From contig JARLJU010000273.1 in NCBI GenBank assembly GCA_031291055.1, positions 1 to 50,557 on the forward strand: DNA of 50,557 nt, in the 5' to 3' direction. Positions within the stretch are counted from its first letter, which is position 1; each line of letters starts with the position of its first letter. The notes beneath the pieces are model-generated. The model ran no database searches and was not told the origin of the DNA. It saw nothing but the letters and a program-made list of their open reading frames with translations. Positions 30,182 through 39,242 of the stretch are shown here, piece after piece. The position numbers and the translations under genes are program-made. Source of the stretch: Rudaea sp. (lineage in GTDB: Bacteria; Pseudomonadota; Gammaproteobacteria; Xanthomonadales; Rhodanobacteraceae).

Positions 30182-30439
30182 TCAAAGCTGGATTCCGCTG
30201 TAGTGAAGTACCGCCAGCAGGATGATTGCGCCGATGATCGACATGAAAAATCCGGCGGGATGAAACATCGCACCATCAACCGGCTTTTTGATCAGTGCGC
30301 CAATGAAGCCGCCGATCAGCGAACCTACGATACCGACGATGGCAGTCACCCAGAAACCGTGAGTCACGCCCGGAACGAACCAGTGTGCGATCAGACCGAC
30401 GAAGAAGCCGACAATTACGGACCAGATCAGATGGATCAT
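30182..30439 (-). CDS. GlsB/YeaQ/YmgE-type membrane protein
   Basis: 85-residue integral membrane protein of the transglycosylase-associated (Transgly_assoc) family, known as stress-induced small membrane proteins without a defined reaction. From ATG 30439 (MIHLIWSVIVGFFVGLIAHW) it has three helices and the glycine-rich GIVGSLIGGFIGAL block. GGGAGG six bases before the ATG fixes the start; the frame open to 30748 overlaps the divergent aminotransferase. It shares a roughly 200-base divergent upstream region with that gene. Confidence 0.9.
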   Translation of the reverse strand: MIHLIWSVIVGFFVGLIAHWFVPGVTHGFWVTAIVGIVGSLIGGFIGALIKKPVDGAMFHPAGFFMSIIGAIILLAVLHYSGIQL

Positions 30440-30647
30440 ATTCGCCTCCCTGGATTGAAGTTTGCAGAGTTGAGTCCGCCCCGGCGAACTCCCATGACGC
30501 CCGGCGAGCTTAGCAAATTCGCGCGGCGGCAGAACTGGGATAAACGCCGACGAGCGTAAACCGGCTTTGGGTCGAAAGTTTGGCGCCGCCGAAGCAGTGG
30601 CTATGTTAGAATTTCCTGCTGATTTTCCGCCTGTCGAGGACCTTACA

Positions 30648-31844
30648 ATGCTGAAGCTTGCCGAGCGCATGAGCCGCGCCAAACCGAGCGCGATCATGCT
30701 TGTCGCCGACAAGGCAAAAAAGCTCAAGGCGGCTGGCCGCGACATCATCAGTTTCTCGATCGGCGTACCGAATTTCCTGCCTGGCGCGCATGTCTATGCG
30801 GCCGCGCGCGAGGCGCTCGAGCACGACAGCGGCCAGTACGGTTCCAATCGCGGACCGGATGCCCTGCTCGATGCTTTCCTGAAGCATTTGAAGGAAGGCG
30901 GTTTTGACGGCTACGAGCGCAAGCATCTGGCCGTGGGTATCGGCGCCAAGCAGGTGCTGTTCAACCTGATGTACGCGCTGTTGAACGAGGGCGACGAGAT
31001 CCTGATCCCGACGCCGTACTGGACCAGTTATGTCGATATCGCGGACATCCTCGGCGCGAAAATCACTCTTTTGCCGTGCCCGGCCGAACAGAATTACAAG
31101 CTGACGCCGGCCCAGCTTGAGGCCGCGATCAAGCCGACCACCAGACTGCTGCTGTTCAACAATCCATCCAACCCGACCGGGATGGTGTATACGCCAGACG
31201 AGGTCAAGGCGCTCGCCGACGTGCTGGTCAGGCATCCGCTGTGGGTGCTGTCGGACGATATCTACAACCGCATGATCTTCGACGGCCTGCCGTATGCGCA
31301 TCTGGTCAAGGCGCGGCCGGAACTGCGCGATCGAGTCGTGCTGATCGATTCGATTTCCAAGACCTATGGCATGCCCGGCTGGCGTGGTGGCCTGATTGCC
31401 GGGCCCGAGTCCGTCGCGCAGGCGATGGTGACGCTCAACTCCAATCACATCACCAACCTGCCGGAAGTCGTCGCCGCCGCGGCCACCGCCGCGTTCGACG
31501 GTCCGCAGGATATCCCGCGCGAGAAATGCGCGGATTTCTCCCGCCGCCGCGATGAGGTCATGTCTGCGCTGAGCGCGATTCCCGGCGTGCGTTGCCCAAG
31601 GCCGCAAGGCGCGTTCTATGCGTTTCCGGATATTTCCGTCGCCTTCGGCAAGAAGCACGGCACCAGCGCGATCGCCAACGACGTTGATTTCTGCAACGTC
31701 CTGCTTGATGCCAAGGGCGTGGCTTGCGTGCCGGGTTCGGCTTTCGGTGAACCGCTTGCGATTCGCATCTCCTACACCTGCAAACCTGCCGAACTGACCG
31801 AGGGTCTCAAACGCTTGCAGGGATTTTTTGCCGAGTTGAAGTAG
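30648..31844 (+). CDS. Class I aminotransferase, aspartate type
   Basis: PLP enzyme, 398 residues from ATG 30648, with GAGGA nine bases upstream. PLP contacts are visible: NNPSNPTG (171-178), Asp203 and Tyr206 in SDDIY, Lys238 in SISKTYGMPGWR as the Schiff-base lysine, and the substrate-carboxylate arginine in AIRISYT. Fold type I subgroup I-gamma (AspC-like from Xanthomonadales or Thermus). Aspartate/oxaloacetate is the likeliest pair, which suits the malate dehydrogenase 114 bases downstream, but other amino acids are possible. Confidence 0.88.
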   Translation: MLKLAERMSRAKPSAIMLVADKAKKLKAAGRDIISFSIGVPNFLPGAHVYAAAREALEHDSGQYGSNRGPDALLDAFLKHLKEGGFDGYERKHLAVGIGAKQVLFNLMYALLNEGDEILIPTPYWTSYVDIADILGAKITLLPCPAEQNYKLTPAQLEAAIKPTTRLLLFNNPSNPTGMVYTPDEVKALADVLVRHPLWVLSDDIYNRMIFDGLPYAHLVKARPELRDRVVLIDSISKTYGMPGWRGGLIAGPESVAQAMVTLNSNHITNLPEVVAAAATAAFDGPQDIPREKCADFSRRRDEVMSALSAIPGVRCPRPQGAFYAFPDISVAFGKKHGTSAIANDVDFCNVLLDAKGVACVPGSAFGEPLAIRISYTCKPAELTEGLKRLQGFFAELK

Positions 31845-31849
31845 AGCCT

Positions 31850-31942
31850 GGGAATCGGGAATGGAGAATCGGGAATCGCAAATCCTGCGTCTGACCCGGT
31901 CCCACATTCGCCGATTCCATATTTCCCGATGCCCCATTCCCG
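31850..31942. repeat. Inverted GGGAATC-type extragenic repeat
   Basis: The spacer before mdh starts with GGGAATCGGGAATGG and AGAATCGGGAATCG (31850-31879) and ends with the opposite orientation, GATTCC, TTTCCCGAT and CCCCATTCCCG (31913-31942). Such GGGAATC-rich repeats are widespread between genes in Xanthomonadales. The inverted arrangement could form a long imperfect hairpin, which could act as a terminator or mRNA end for the aminotransferase. Confidence 0.7.
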
Positions 31943-31958
31943 TTCACGGAGTGAAACC

Positions 31959-32945
31959 ATGAAATCTCCAGTCCGCGTTGTCGTCACCGGTGCCGCCGGC
32001 CAGATCGGATATGCCCTGTTGTTCCGTATCGCCGCCGGCGACATGCTCGGCAAGGACCAGCCGGTCATCCTGCATCTGCTGGAAATCACGCCGGCGCTGC
32101 CTGCGCTCAATGGCGTGGCGATGGAATTGAACGATTGCGCGTTCCCGCTGCTCGCCGGCATCGTCGCCACCGACGATGCGAATGTCGCCTGCAAGGATGC
32201 GGACTACGCACTGCTCGTCGGCGCGCGTCCGCGTGGCGCCGGCATGGAGCGCAAGGATCTGCTCGAAGCCAACGGAGCGATTTTCGCACCGCAGGGCAAG
32301 GCGCTCAACGCCCACGCCAAGCGCAGCGTCAAGGTGCTCGTGGTCGGCAATCCGGCCAATACCAATTCGCTGATAGCGCAGCAGAACGCACCGGATCTGG
32401 ATCCGAACTGCTTCACCGCGATGGTGCGCCTGGATCACAACCGTGCACTGTCCCAGCTTGCCGAAAAGACCGGCGCGCACACGACCGAGATCAGCAAGGT
32501 CACGATCTGGGGCAACCACTCGTCGACGCAGTATCCGGATCTGTACCACGCCACGGTGAAGGGTCAGCCCGCGCTGAAACTCGTCGATGAGGAGTGGTAC
32601 AAAAATACATTTATACCGACCGTGCAGCAGCGCGGCGCGGCGATCATCAAGGCGCGCGGCGCATCGAGCGCGGCCTCGGCGGCGTCGGCAGCCGTCGACC
32701 ACATGCGTACCTGGGCGCTGGGTACGGCGGATGGCGAGTGGGCATCGATGGGCGTTCCTTCCGATGGCAGTTACGGCATCAAGCCCGGCGTGATCTATGG
32801 CTATCCGGTCACGGTGAAGAATGGAAAATTCAGCATCGTGCAGGGGCTGGCGATCAACGCCTTCTCGCGCGAGCGTATGGACGCGACCGACAAGGAGCTG
32901 CGCGAAGAGCGCGCCGGCGTCGAGCACCTGTTCGCCAAACGCTGA
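31959..32945 (+). CDS. mdh: Malate dehydrogenase
   Basis: NAD-dependent oxidation of malate to oxaloacetate in the TCA cycle. 328 residues from ATG 31959 ([18 protein letters not shown]). Dinucleotide motif TGAAGQIG at residues 9-16; substrate arginines in [15 protein letters not shown] and LDHNRA; catalytic histidine in [11 protein letters not shown]. This is the two-domain cytoplasmic-MDH-like type used by many Gram-negatives rather than the E. coli type. Ten codons of open frame before the ATG fall in the repeat. Confidence 0.95.
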   Translation: MKSPVRVVVTGAAGQIGYALLFRIAAGDMLGKDQPVILHLLEITPALPALNGVAMELNDCAFPLLAGIVATDDANVACKDADYALLVGARPRGAGMERKDLLEANGAIFAPQGKALNAHAKRSVKVLVVGNPANTNSLIAQQNAPDLDPNCFTAMVRLDHNRALSQLAEKTGAHTTEISKVTIWGNHSSTQYPDLYHATVKGQPALKLVDEEWYKNTFIPTVQQRGAAIIKARGASSAASAASAAVDHMRTWALGTADGEWASMGVPSDGSYGIKPGVIYGYPVTVKNGKFSIVQGLAINAFSRERMDATDKELREERAGVEHLFAKR

Positions 32946-33048
32946 AGCTCCCGTTCCGACGGATAACGCATTACCTTTGCCACAGGCCGGCGGGCGACCG
33001 CCGGACCATGCTCGCGCACCCACAACGGTTCAAACGGGAAAACTCGCA

Positions 33049-35121
33049 ATGAAGCACGCCATTGTTGTCATCGCCTGCGCGCTTGCCACCAGCGCCAGCG
33101 CCTTCGCGGCCGAAGGGATGTGGACGCCGGACAATCTGCCGAAGCAGGAATTGCAGGCTAAATACAAATTTTCTCCCCCGGCGCAATGGGCCGAGCACGT
33201 ACAGCACGCTGCGCTGCGTCTTGCGGGCGGCTGCTCAGGCTCGTTCGTTTCCCCGACCGGGCTGGTACTGACGAATCACCATTGCGTCAATTCCTGCGTG
33301 CAGCAGCTTTCGACCGCGGAACACGACTTCATCAAATCGGGCTTCTACGCCAAGCAGGCGGGGGATGAGGTGAAATGCCCCGAGATCGAGCTGAACCGCC
33401 TCGACACGATCACCAATGTCACCGATCGGGTGAAGAAGGCGACCGCGGGCAAGAGCGGCGAGGAATACAGCAACGCCGAAAAAGCGGTGAAATCGGACAT
33501 TGAATCCGAATGCGTGGGCAAGGATAGCGAGCGCACGCGTTGCGATGTCGTCGATCTCTACCATGGCGGCGTCTACGATGTATACAAATACCATCGCTAC
33601 CAGGACGTACGCCTGGTATTCGCGCCGGAACTGGCGATGGCGTTCTTCGGAGGCGATCCGGACAATTTCAACTTCCCGCGCTACGATCTGGACATGGGCG
33701 TGCTGCGCGCCTACGAAAACGGCAAGCCGGCGAAAGTAGCCGACTATTTCCCGTTCTCGAAAGGCGGCGCCGAGGAAAACGAATTGACCATCGTCGTCGG
33801 CAATCCGGGCGGCACCGACCGGCAGTTGACGATTTCCCAGCTGGAAACGACCCGCGACGTCGACACGTTGCATGCGCTGCTGCGCTTGTCCGAGTTGCGC
33901 GGCCTGATCGAGCAGTTCCGTTCCGAGAGCGCGGAACACTCGCGCATAGCACAGAACGATCTGTTCGGCATCGAGAATTCGTACAAGGCGCTCAGGGGCC
34001 GACTTGAAGCCTTGCAGGATCCGGAGGTGTTCAGCGTCAAGCGCAAACAAGAAGCCGAATTGCACGATTTCGTCGATGCCGACCCTGCACGCAAGGCCAA
34101 GTATGGCGCTGCCTGGGACGCGATCGCCAGGGCGCAGACCACCTATCGAAACATCGAGATCCCGTATCAATTCAAGGAGGGCCGCGGCAGTTTCTTCACG
34201 CGCTATTTTGGTTTCGCCCGCGCCCTGGTGCGCGGCGCCGACGAACGCAAGAAACCCAATGCCGAACGCCTGCGTGAATATACCGAATCCAGATTGCCGA
34301 GCCTGACCCAGCAATTGTTCTCTACCGCGCCGGTCTATCCGGAATACGAGAAGGTCAAGCTTGCGTATTCGCTGACCAAGATGCGCGAATGGCTCGGCGC
34401 CGATGACGCCTTCGTCAAGGACGTGCTCGGCAAGCAATCGCCGCAGGCGCTGGCCGATGAACTCGTCGACGGCACCAAGCTCGCCGATGTGGCGGTGCGC
34501 AAGCAATTGTGGGAAGGCGGCAGCGCAGCCGTGGATGCGTCGAATGACCCGTTCATCGCCCTGGTGCGCCGCATCGATCCGCAGGCGCGCGCCGTGCGCA
34601 AACGCATGGAAGACGAAGTTGAATCCGTCGTCGATATCAATGCCGAACTGATCGCTGCGGCGCGCTTCGAGAAGTACGGCACCAGTGTCTATCCGGACGC
34701 CACCTTTACCGAACGCTTCTCGTTCGGCGAGGTAAGGGGATGGGAAGAAAAAGGCAAGTGGGTGAAGCCATTCACCGAAATCGCCGGTGCCTTCGCGCGC
34801 GCGACCGGATTCGAGCCTTTTGCACTGCCACAGTCCTGGCTCGACGCAAAGGCCTCACTCAATATGAATCAGCGTCTGGATTTCGTCACGACCAACGACA
34901 TCATCGGCGGCAATTCCGGCAGCCCGATGATCAACCGCGACGCCCAGGTCGTCGGCCTGGTGTTCGACGGCAACATCGAATCGCTCGGCGGCGACTTCTG
35001 GTTCGACGAGCGTGTGAACCGCACCGTCGCGGTTCACAGCGGTGCCATTCTTGAGGCCCTGCACAAAGTGTACAAGGCGGATCGGCTCGCGAACGAGATC
35101 GAAGCCGCACGCAAGCACTGA
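33049..35121 (+). CDS. Secreted S46 dipeptidyl peptidase, DPP7-like
   Basis: Serine exopeptidase that releases dipeptides from extracytoplasmic peptides. 690 residues from ATG 33049 with a signal peptide (about 1-20, ending AFA-AEG). Chymotrypsin-fold triad: His78 in LTNHHC, Asp215 in NFPRYDLDMG and Ser623 in GGNSGSP. The residue 18 after the serine is Gly641 (FDGN). Known DPP7 has glycine there and DPP11 arginine, so preference for hydrophobic rather than acidic P1 residues is expected. The frame upstream of 33049 overlaps mdh and is not coding. Family restricted mostly to Bacteroidetes and some Proteobacteria such as Xanthomonadales. Confidence 0.93.
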   Translation: MKHAIVVIACALATSASAFAAEGMWTPDNLPKQELQAKYKFSPPAQWAEHVQHAALRLAGGCSGSFVSPTGLVLTNHHCVNSCVQQLSTAEHDFIKSGFYAKQAGDEVKCPEIELNRLDTITNVTDRVKKATAGKSGEEYSNAEKAVKSDIESECVGKDSERTRCDVVDLYHGGVYDVYKYHRYQDVRLVFAPELAMAFFGGDPDNFNFPRYDLDMGVLRAYENGKPAKVADYFPFSKGGAEENELTIVVGNPGGTDRQLTISQLETTRDVDTLHALLRLSELRGLIEQFRSESAEHSRIAQNDLFGIENSYKALRGRLEALQDPEVFSVKRKQEAELHDFVDADPARKAKYGAAWDAIARAQTTYRNIEIPYQFKEGRGSFFTRYFGFARALVRGADERKKPNAERLREYTESRLPSLTQQLFSTAPVYPEYEKVKLAYSLTKMREWLGADDAFVKDVLGKQSPQALADELVDGTKLADVAVRKQLWEGGSAAVDASNDPFIALVRRIDPQARAVRKRMEDEVESVVDINAELIAAARFEKYGTSVYPDATFTERFSFGEVRGWEEKGKWVKPFTEIAGAFARATGFEPFALPQSWLDAKASLNMNQRLDFVTTNDIIGGNSGSPMINRDAQVVGLVFDGNIESLGGDFWFDERVNRTVAVHSGAILEALHKVYKADRLANEIEAARKH

Positions 35122-35132
35122 GCGGACCCTTG

Positions 35133-35157
35133 GACCCTCCTCTTCAAGGGGAGGGTC
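35133..35157. terminator. Hairpin between convergent genes
   Basis: GACCCTCC (35133-35140) and GGAGGGTC (35150-35157) form a perfect 8-bp stem with a 9-base loop, between the S46 peptidase and the SRPBCC gene. It is likely a transcription end or mRNA-stabilising element for both strands; there is no T-run. It also resembles the CCCTCTCC-type extragenic repeats of Xanthomonadales. Confidence 0.5.
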
Positions 35158-35190
35158 GGGCCGGGATGGTGTCGATCCGCAGTGCAGCCC

Positions 35191-35628
35191 TCAACGCAGC
35201 CTCTCTGCCAGCGTTTCCAGAAAGCCCGACCATCCGCCGTGATGGTTCTTCGCCTGCTCTTCGTCAGGCAGACCATCGTGCGTGAGCCTCAGCTCGGTCT
35301 TTGCGCCGCGCGCGGTCAACTCGATTTTCACCACCGATTCCTTGCCCCGTGAGCCTTCGCTGACCCAGGTGAATTCGAGCAGGCGAGGGCTTTCAACGCG
35401 CAAGTAGCGCCCGTAGTGCGGATAAATCCTTTCCTGCCACGGCATCTCGATATAGAACAGGCCGCCTTCGCGCGGATCGATGGAAATATTTTTTCCGCCT
35501 GCCAGCCAGACCTTGACGCTGGCCGGGTCGATCCAGGCGCGGAACACGCGCTCCGGCAGCGCGTCGTAAGTGCGCGGAATGGCGTCGATGCTGAAATCGC
35601 CCATCGCCTGCATGTTGCGCTTATTCAT
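35191..35628 (-). CDS. SRPBCC (AHSA1-like) protein
   Basis: 145-residue START-like/SRPBCC fold of the Activator of Hsp90 ATPase homolog 1 type, a family of small ligand-binding proteins without a general function. Typical elements are RTYDALPERVFRAW, DPREGGLFYIEM, TWVSEGS and the C-terminal GGWSGFLETLAERL. AGGAG seven bases before ATG 35628. It overlaps the ArsR gene by 4 bases. ArsR-SRPBCC pairs are very common, and the regulator probably responds to the same unknown cue. Confidence 0.88.
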   Translation of the reverse strand: MNKRNMQAMGDFSIDAIPRTYDALPERVFRAWIDPASVKVWLAGGKNISIDPREGGLFYIEMPWQERIYPHYGRYLRVESPRLLEFTWVSEGSRGKESVVKIELTARGAKTELRLTHDGLPDEEQAKNHHGGWSGFLETLAERLR

Positions 35629-35969
35629 CGGTCGGCTCCTTGGTCTGCAGTGGAAGCGAGGAATTGGCCCAGTGCGTCAAGGCGCTCGGCCCAGAAGCGT
35701 TCGTAGCGCGCTGCCCATTGCGTCACGGCACGCAGCGGCGCGGGACGCAACCGCAGGAAATGCTCACGGCCAACGCGGCGGCGGTGGACCAGCCCTGCAC
35801 GCTCGAGCAATTTGATGTGTTTGGATACGGCGTTGAGCGACATCGCGAACGGTTGCGCGAGATCGCCGACGCGCGCGTCGCCGCGGGACAGGCGCGCAAT
35901 GATGCGCCGGCGCGTGGGGTCAGCAAGGGCAGTAAAGGCAAGATCGAGCGTCGTCATCGGTAAATACAT
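35625..35969 (-). CDS. ArsR-family transcriptional regulator
   Basis: 114-residue winged-helix repressor: LADPTRRRIIARL begins the domain and LNAVSKHIKLLERAGLVHRRRVGREHFLRL is the recognition helix and wing. It lacks the CxC metal motif of ArsR/SmtB, so it is of the non-metal subgroup usually paired with SRPBCC proteins. ATG 35969 and the in-frame ATG 35957 are both possible; AGG precedes the first. Transcribed with the SRPBCC gene from the promoter at 35990-36016. Confidence 0.9.
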   Translation of the reverse strand: MYLPMTTLDLAFTALADPTRRRIIARLSRGDARVGDLAQPFAMSLNAVSKHIKLLERAGLVHRRRVGREHFLRLRPAPLRAVTQWAARYERFWAERLDALGQFLASTADQGADR

Positions 35970-36016
35970 TCAACCTGCGGGTTGAATAAATTATACCGCC
36001 CGGCGGTCATTGTCAA
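35968..36016 (-). promoter_or_regulatory. Promoter and operator of the arsR-SRPBCC unit
   Basis: On the minus strand, a consensus -35 TTGACA (36016-36011) and a consensus -10 TATAAT (35995-35990) are separated by only 15 bases. Immediately downstream is the perfect dyad ATTCAACC-TGCG-GGTTGAAT (35968-35987), which overlaps the expected transcription start and the first ATG. This is the classical position for an autorepressor site, so ArsR binding here is likely. Confidence 0.75.
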
Positions 36017-36050
36017 TGATCCGCCGGCCCATGCATTCAACAGATGTCGG

Positions 36051-36218
36051 TCAGCGCCAATGACCTCCGACCCAGGCATTGCCATACGGGCCGCCCCAGT
36101 GTCCGGGTACCCAGACCGTGCCGTAGTGCGCGCGCGGTGGAATGTACACACAGCCGCTGGAAATCAGAGGCAGTGCAAGAACGGTGGCAAGAATCATGAC
36201 TTTCATCGTGCGTTTCAT
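36051..36218 (-). CDS. Small YXWGXW-type lipoprotein
   Basis: A 55-residue reading frame from ATG 36218 to TGA 36051, with GGAG seven bases upstream. It has a basic start (MKRTMKVM), a hydrophobic stretch and the lipobox-like LISSGC with Cys23, then two repeats of the YXWGXW pattern (VWVPGHWGG and AWVGGHWR). Probably exported and lipidated. Relatives are small cell-envelope proteins of unknown function. It lies between arsR and prpE as a separate unit. Confidence 0.7.
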   Translation of the reverse strand: MKRTMKVMILATVLALPLISSGCVYIPPRAHYGTVWVPGHWGGPYGNAWVGGHWR

Positions 36219-36378
36219 AACTGTCTCCGCTGGTAGATCCTTCGCGGTGAAAGAACGCGGCGGATCAACCCTCGTTTACCGCCGTGGATAGGTCGTGCAG
36301 GGCCGGTTCAGGAATTTCGTCGCGCCAATCTCCCGCGGTGTGCGCTACCCTTGCACCCGCAAAGCCGTGGAGGCTGGG

Positions 36379-38282
36379 ATGAGCTACGAGGCTGAATACC
36401 GCCGTTCGATAGAAACTCCGGAGGCGTTCTGGGCCGAGCAGGCGCGGGCGATCCACTGGCAGACGCCGCCGCAGAAGATCCTCGACTATACAAATCCACC
36501 GTTTCGCCAATGGTTCGCCGGCGGCCGCACCAACCTCTGTTACAACGCAGTCGATCGCCACCTGGCAGAACGCGGCGCCCAGGCGGCGCTCATCGCGATC
36601 TCGACCGAAACCGGCGTCACACGCGAAATCAGCTACCGCGAGCTGTACCGGGAAGTGAACACGTTTGCCGCGGTGCTCTCTGCGCTGGGCGTGCGCAAGG
36701 GCGAACGCGTCGTGATCTACATGCCGAACATGGCCGAGGCCGTGTTCGCGGTACTGGCCTGCGCTCGCCTCGGCGCGATCCACTCGGTCGTGTTCGGCGG
36801 CTTTGCCGCGCACAACCTGGCGTTGCGCATTGACGACGCAAAGCCGGCGTTGCTGATCTGCGCCGACGCCGGCATGCGCGCCGGCAAGGTGATCGCGTAC
36901 AAGCCGCTGATCGACGAGGCAATGCGTGAAGCGAAGTTCGCGCCGCCGCACGCACTCATCGTGTCGCGAGGGCTCGACCAGAATCTGCAGCTGCGGCCGG
37001 GCCGCGATCTGGACTACGCCGAGTTGCGTCGTGCACACGAAGGCGCTGAAGTTCCGGTGACCTGGCTCGAATCCAACGAACCCAGTTACCTTTTGTATAC
37101 CTCGGGCACGACCGGCAAGCCCAAGGGCGTGCAGCGCGACGTCGGCGGCTACGCGGTCGCGATGGCATTGTCGATGCGCACCGTGTTCGATGTCGGACCG
37201 GGACAGGTGATGTTCTCGACCTCGGATATCGGCTGGGCGGTCGGTCACAGCTACAATATCTACGGCCCGCTGATCGTCGGCGCGACGGCGCTGCTGTACG
37301 AGGGCCTGCCGATCAATCCTGATCCGGGCATCTGGTGGCAACTGTGCGAGCGATTTGGCGTGCGCGCGATGTTTTCGTCGCCGACGGCGATCCGCGTGTT
37401 GAAGAAACACGACCCCGCGTGGTTGAAGAAGCACGATCTGTCGAAACTGAAATACCTGTTCCTGGCCGGCGAGCCGCTGGACGAGCCGACCGCGAAATGG
37501 ATATCCGAAGGCATCGGCAAACCCGTCATCGACAACTACTGGCAGACCGAAACCGGCTGGCCGGCGATCACGCTGCATCCGGGGCTGGATCTGAAACCGA
37601 TCAAGTTCGGATCGCCCGGGTTGCCAAATTTCGGCTACAGGTACCGGGTGATCAACGAGGTCACCGGCAAGGATGCCGCGCCGAACGAGAAAGGCGTGCT
37701 TGTCGCCGAACCGCCGCTGCCGCCCGGTTGCCTGACCACGATCTGGGGCGATGACGCGCGTTTTATAAAAAGCTACTTTTCCCATTTCACGGAACTGCTG
37801 TACAGCTCGCGGACTGGGCGATCCGCGATGCCGATGGCTATACCTTCATCCTCGGCCGTACCGACGACGTGATCAACGTCGCGGGGCATCGACTGGGTAC
37901 GCGCGAGATCGAAGAATCCATCGCCACCCATCCGGCGGTGGCGGAAGCCGCCGTGATAGGCGTCAAGGATGCGCTGAAAGGCCAGGTTCCGGTGGTGTTC
38001 GCGACACTGAAGACCGCTGGCGCCACCGCCGCCGGCAAGCGCACTGCGGCGGACGGCATGCAGCAGCGCGTGGTCGAGCTGCTCGGCGGCTTCGCCAAGC
38101 CGGCGCGCGTCTACATCGTGAACGCATTGCCGAAGACACGGTCGGGCAAACTGCTGCGACGTTCGCTGCAGGCACTGGCGGAGGAGCGCGATCCGGGCGA
38201 CCTGTCGACCCTGGACGATCCGAATGCGCTGGAGGAAATACGCCTTGCGCTTGCCCGTGGGCCTAGTTTGGGAACACGGTGA
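36379..38282 (+). pseudogene. prpE: Propionyl-CoA synthetase, one-base frameshift
   Basis: Activates propionate to propionyl-CoA via propionyl-AMP. From ATG 36379 (GGAGG six bases upstream) the protein follows PrpE, with the AMP-binding YTSGTTGKPKGV and the DNYWQTETGWPA block. After YSS (about 37809) the family sequence continues in another frame from GAC 37812: DWAIRDADGYTFILGRTDDVINVAGHRLGTREIEES. One base is missing, so the frame as given ends at 37872 without the C-terminal domain and the catalytic lysine in PKTRSGK. With one base restored it would be about 634 residues, near E. coli PrpE (628). A sequencing error or a real mutation cannot be told apart here. Confidence 0.9.
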
Positions 38283-38334
38283 CTGGCGATCACGCCCTAT
38301 GGATCAGGTAAAATGGCGCTTTGCCGGAGGCTCC

Positions 38335-39225
38335 ATGAAGAACCTTTCCCCCGGCGCGCGCTTCCGCGCCGCCGTCGCCGAAGAACACCCGCTGCAGGTT
38401 GTCGGCACGATTACCGCCTACGCTGCGCGCATGGCCGAGCGCGTGGGCTTCAAGGCGATCTACCTGTCCGGGGGTGGCGTCGCCGCCAATTCTCTCGGCG
38501 TGCCGGATCTGGGCATCAGCACGATGGAAGACGTGTTGACCGACATCCGTCGCATCACCGACGTATGCGCCTTGCCGCTCCTGGTCGACGTCGATACCGG
38601 CTGGGGCGGGGCCTTCAATATTGCACGAACGGTGCGTTCCCTGATCAAGGCAGGAGCCGGCGCACTGCATATCGAGGATCAGGTGGCGGCCAAGCGCTGC
38701 GGCCACCGGCCTGGCAAAGCGATTGTGCCGAAAGACGAAATGGTCGACCGCATCAAGTCGGCGGTTGACGCGCGCACGGATCCGGGCTTCGTGATCATGG
38801 CGCGCACCGATGCCATCGCCGTGGAAGGCATCGAAGCGGCGATCGAGCGGGTGGTGGCCTGCGTCGAGGCCGGGGCGGACATGGTTTTCCCGGAGGCAAT
38901 TTATACTTTGCCGCAATATAGACAATTCAAGGACGCGGTTAAGGTGCCGATTCTGGCCAACATAACCGAATTCGGTCAGACACCCCTGTTCACGACGGAC
39001 GAGCTGCAATCGGCCGGTGTCGACATCGTGCTGTATTGCTGCGGCGCTTATCGCGCGATGAACAAGGCGGCACTGAATTTCTACGAGACCGTGCGTCGTG
39101 ACGGCACGCAGAAAGCCGCCGTGCCGAGCATGCAGACGCGCGCCGAGCTGTACGATTTCCTGGGCTATCACGAGTACGAGCGCAAACTCGATGAGTTGTT
39201 TGCGGCGGGCAAATCAGAAACATGA
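38335..39225 (+). CDS. prpB: 2-Methylisocitrate lyase
   Basis: Cleaves 2-methylisocitrate to pyruvate and succinate in the methylcitrate cycle. 296 residues, exactly the E. coli length, from ATG 38335 with GGAGG five bases upstream. Catalytic Cys122 lies in KRCGHRPGK; the metal-binding DVDTGWGG and MARTDA segments are present. It lies 52 bases after prpE and overlaps or nearly touches prpC. Frame upstream to 38224 overlaps prpE and is not family sequence. Confidence 0.96.
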   Translation: MKNLSPGARFRAAVAEEHPLQVVGTITAYAARMAERVGFKAIYLSGGGVAANSLGVPDLGISTMEDVLTDIRRITDVCALPLLVDVDTGWGGAFNIARTVRSLIKAGAGALHIEDQVAAKRCGHRPGKAIVPKDEMVDRIKSAVDARTDPGFVIMARTDAIAVEGIEAAIERVVACVEAGADMVFPEAIYTLPQYRQFKDAVKVPILANITEFGQTPLFTTDELQSAGVDIVLYCCGAYRAMNKAALNFYETVRRDGTQKAAVPSMQTRAELYDFLGYHEYERKLDELFAAGKSET

Positions 39226-39242
39226 GTTCAAGGAATACGTCC

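Noticed and set aside
36265..37785. A 506-codon minus-strand open frame opposite prpE.
   Set aside because: Antisense shadow; prpE is recognised throughout on the plus strand.
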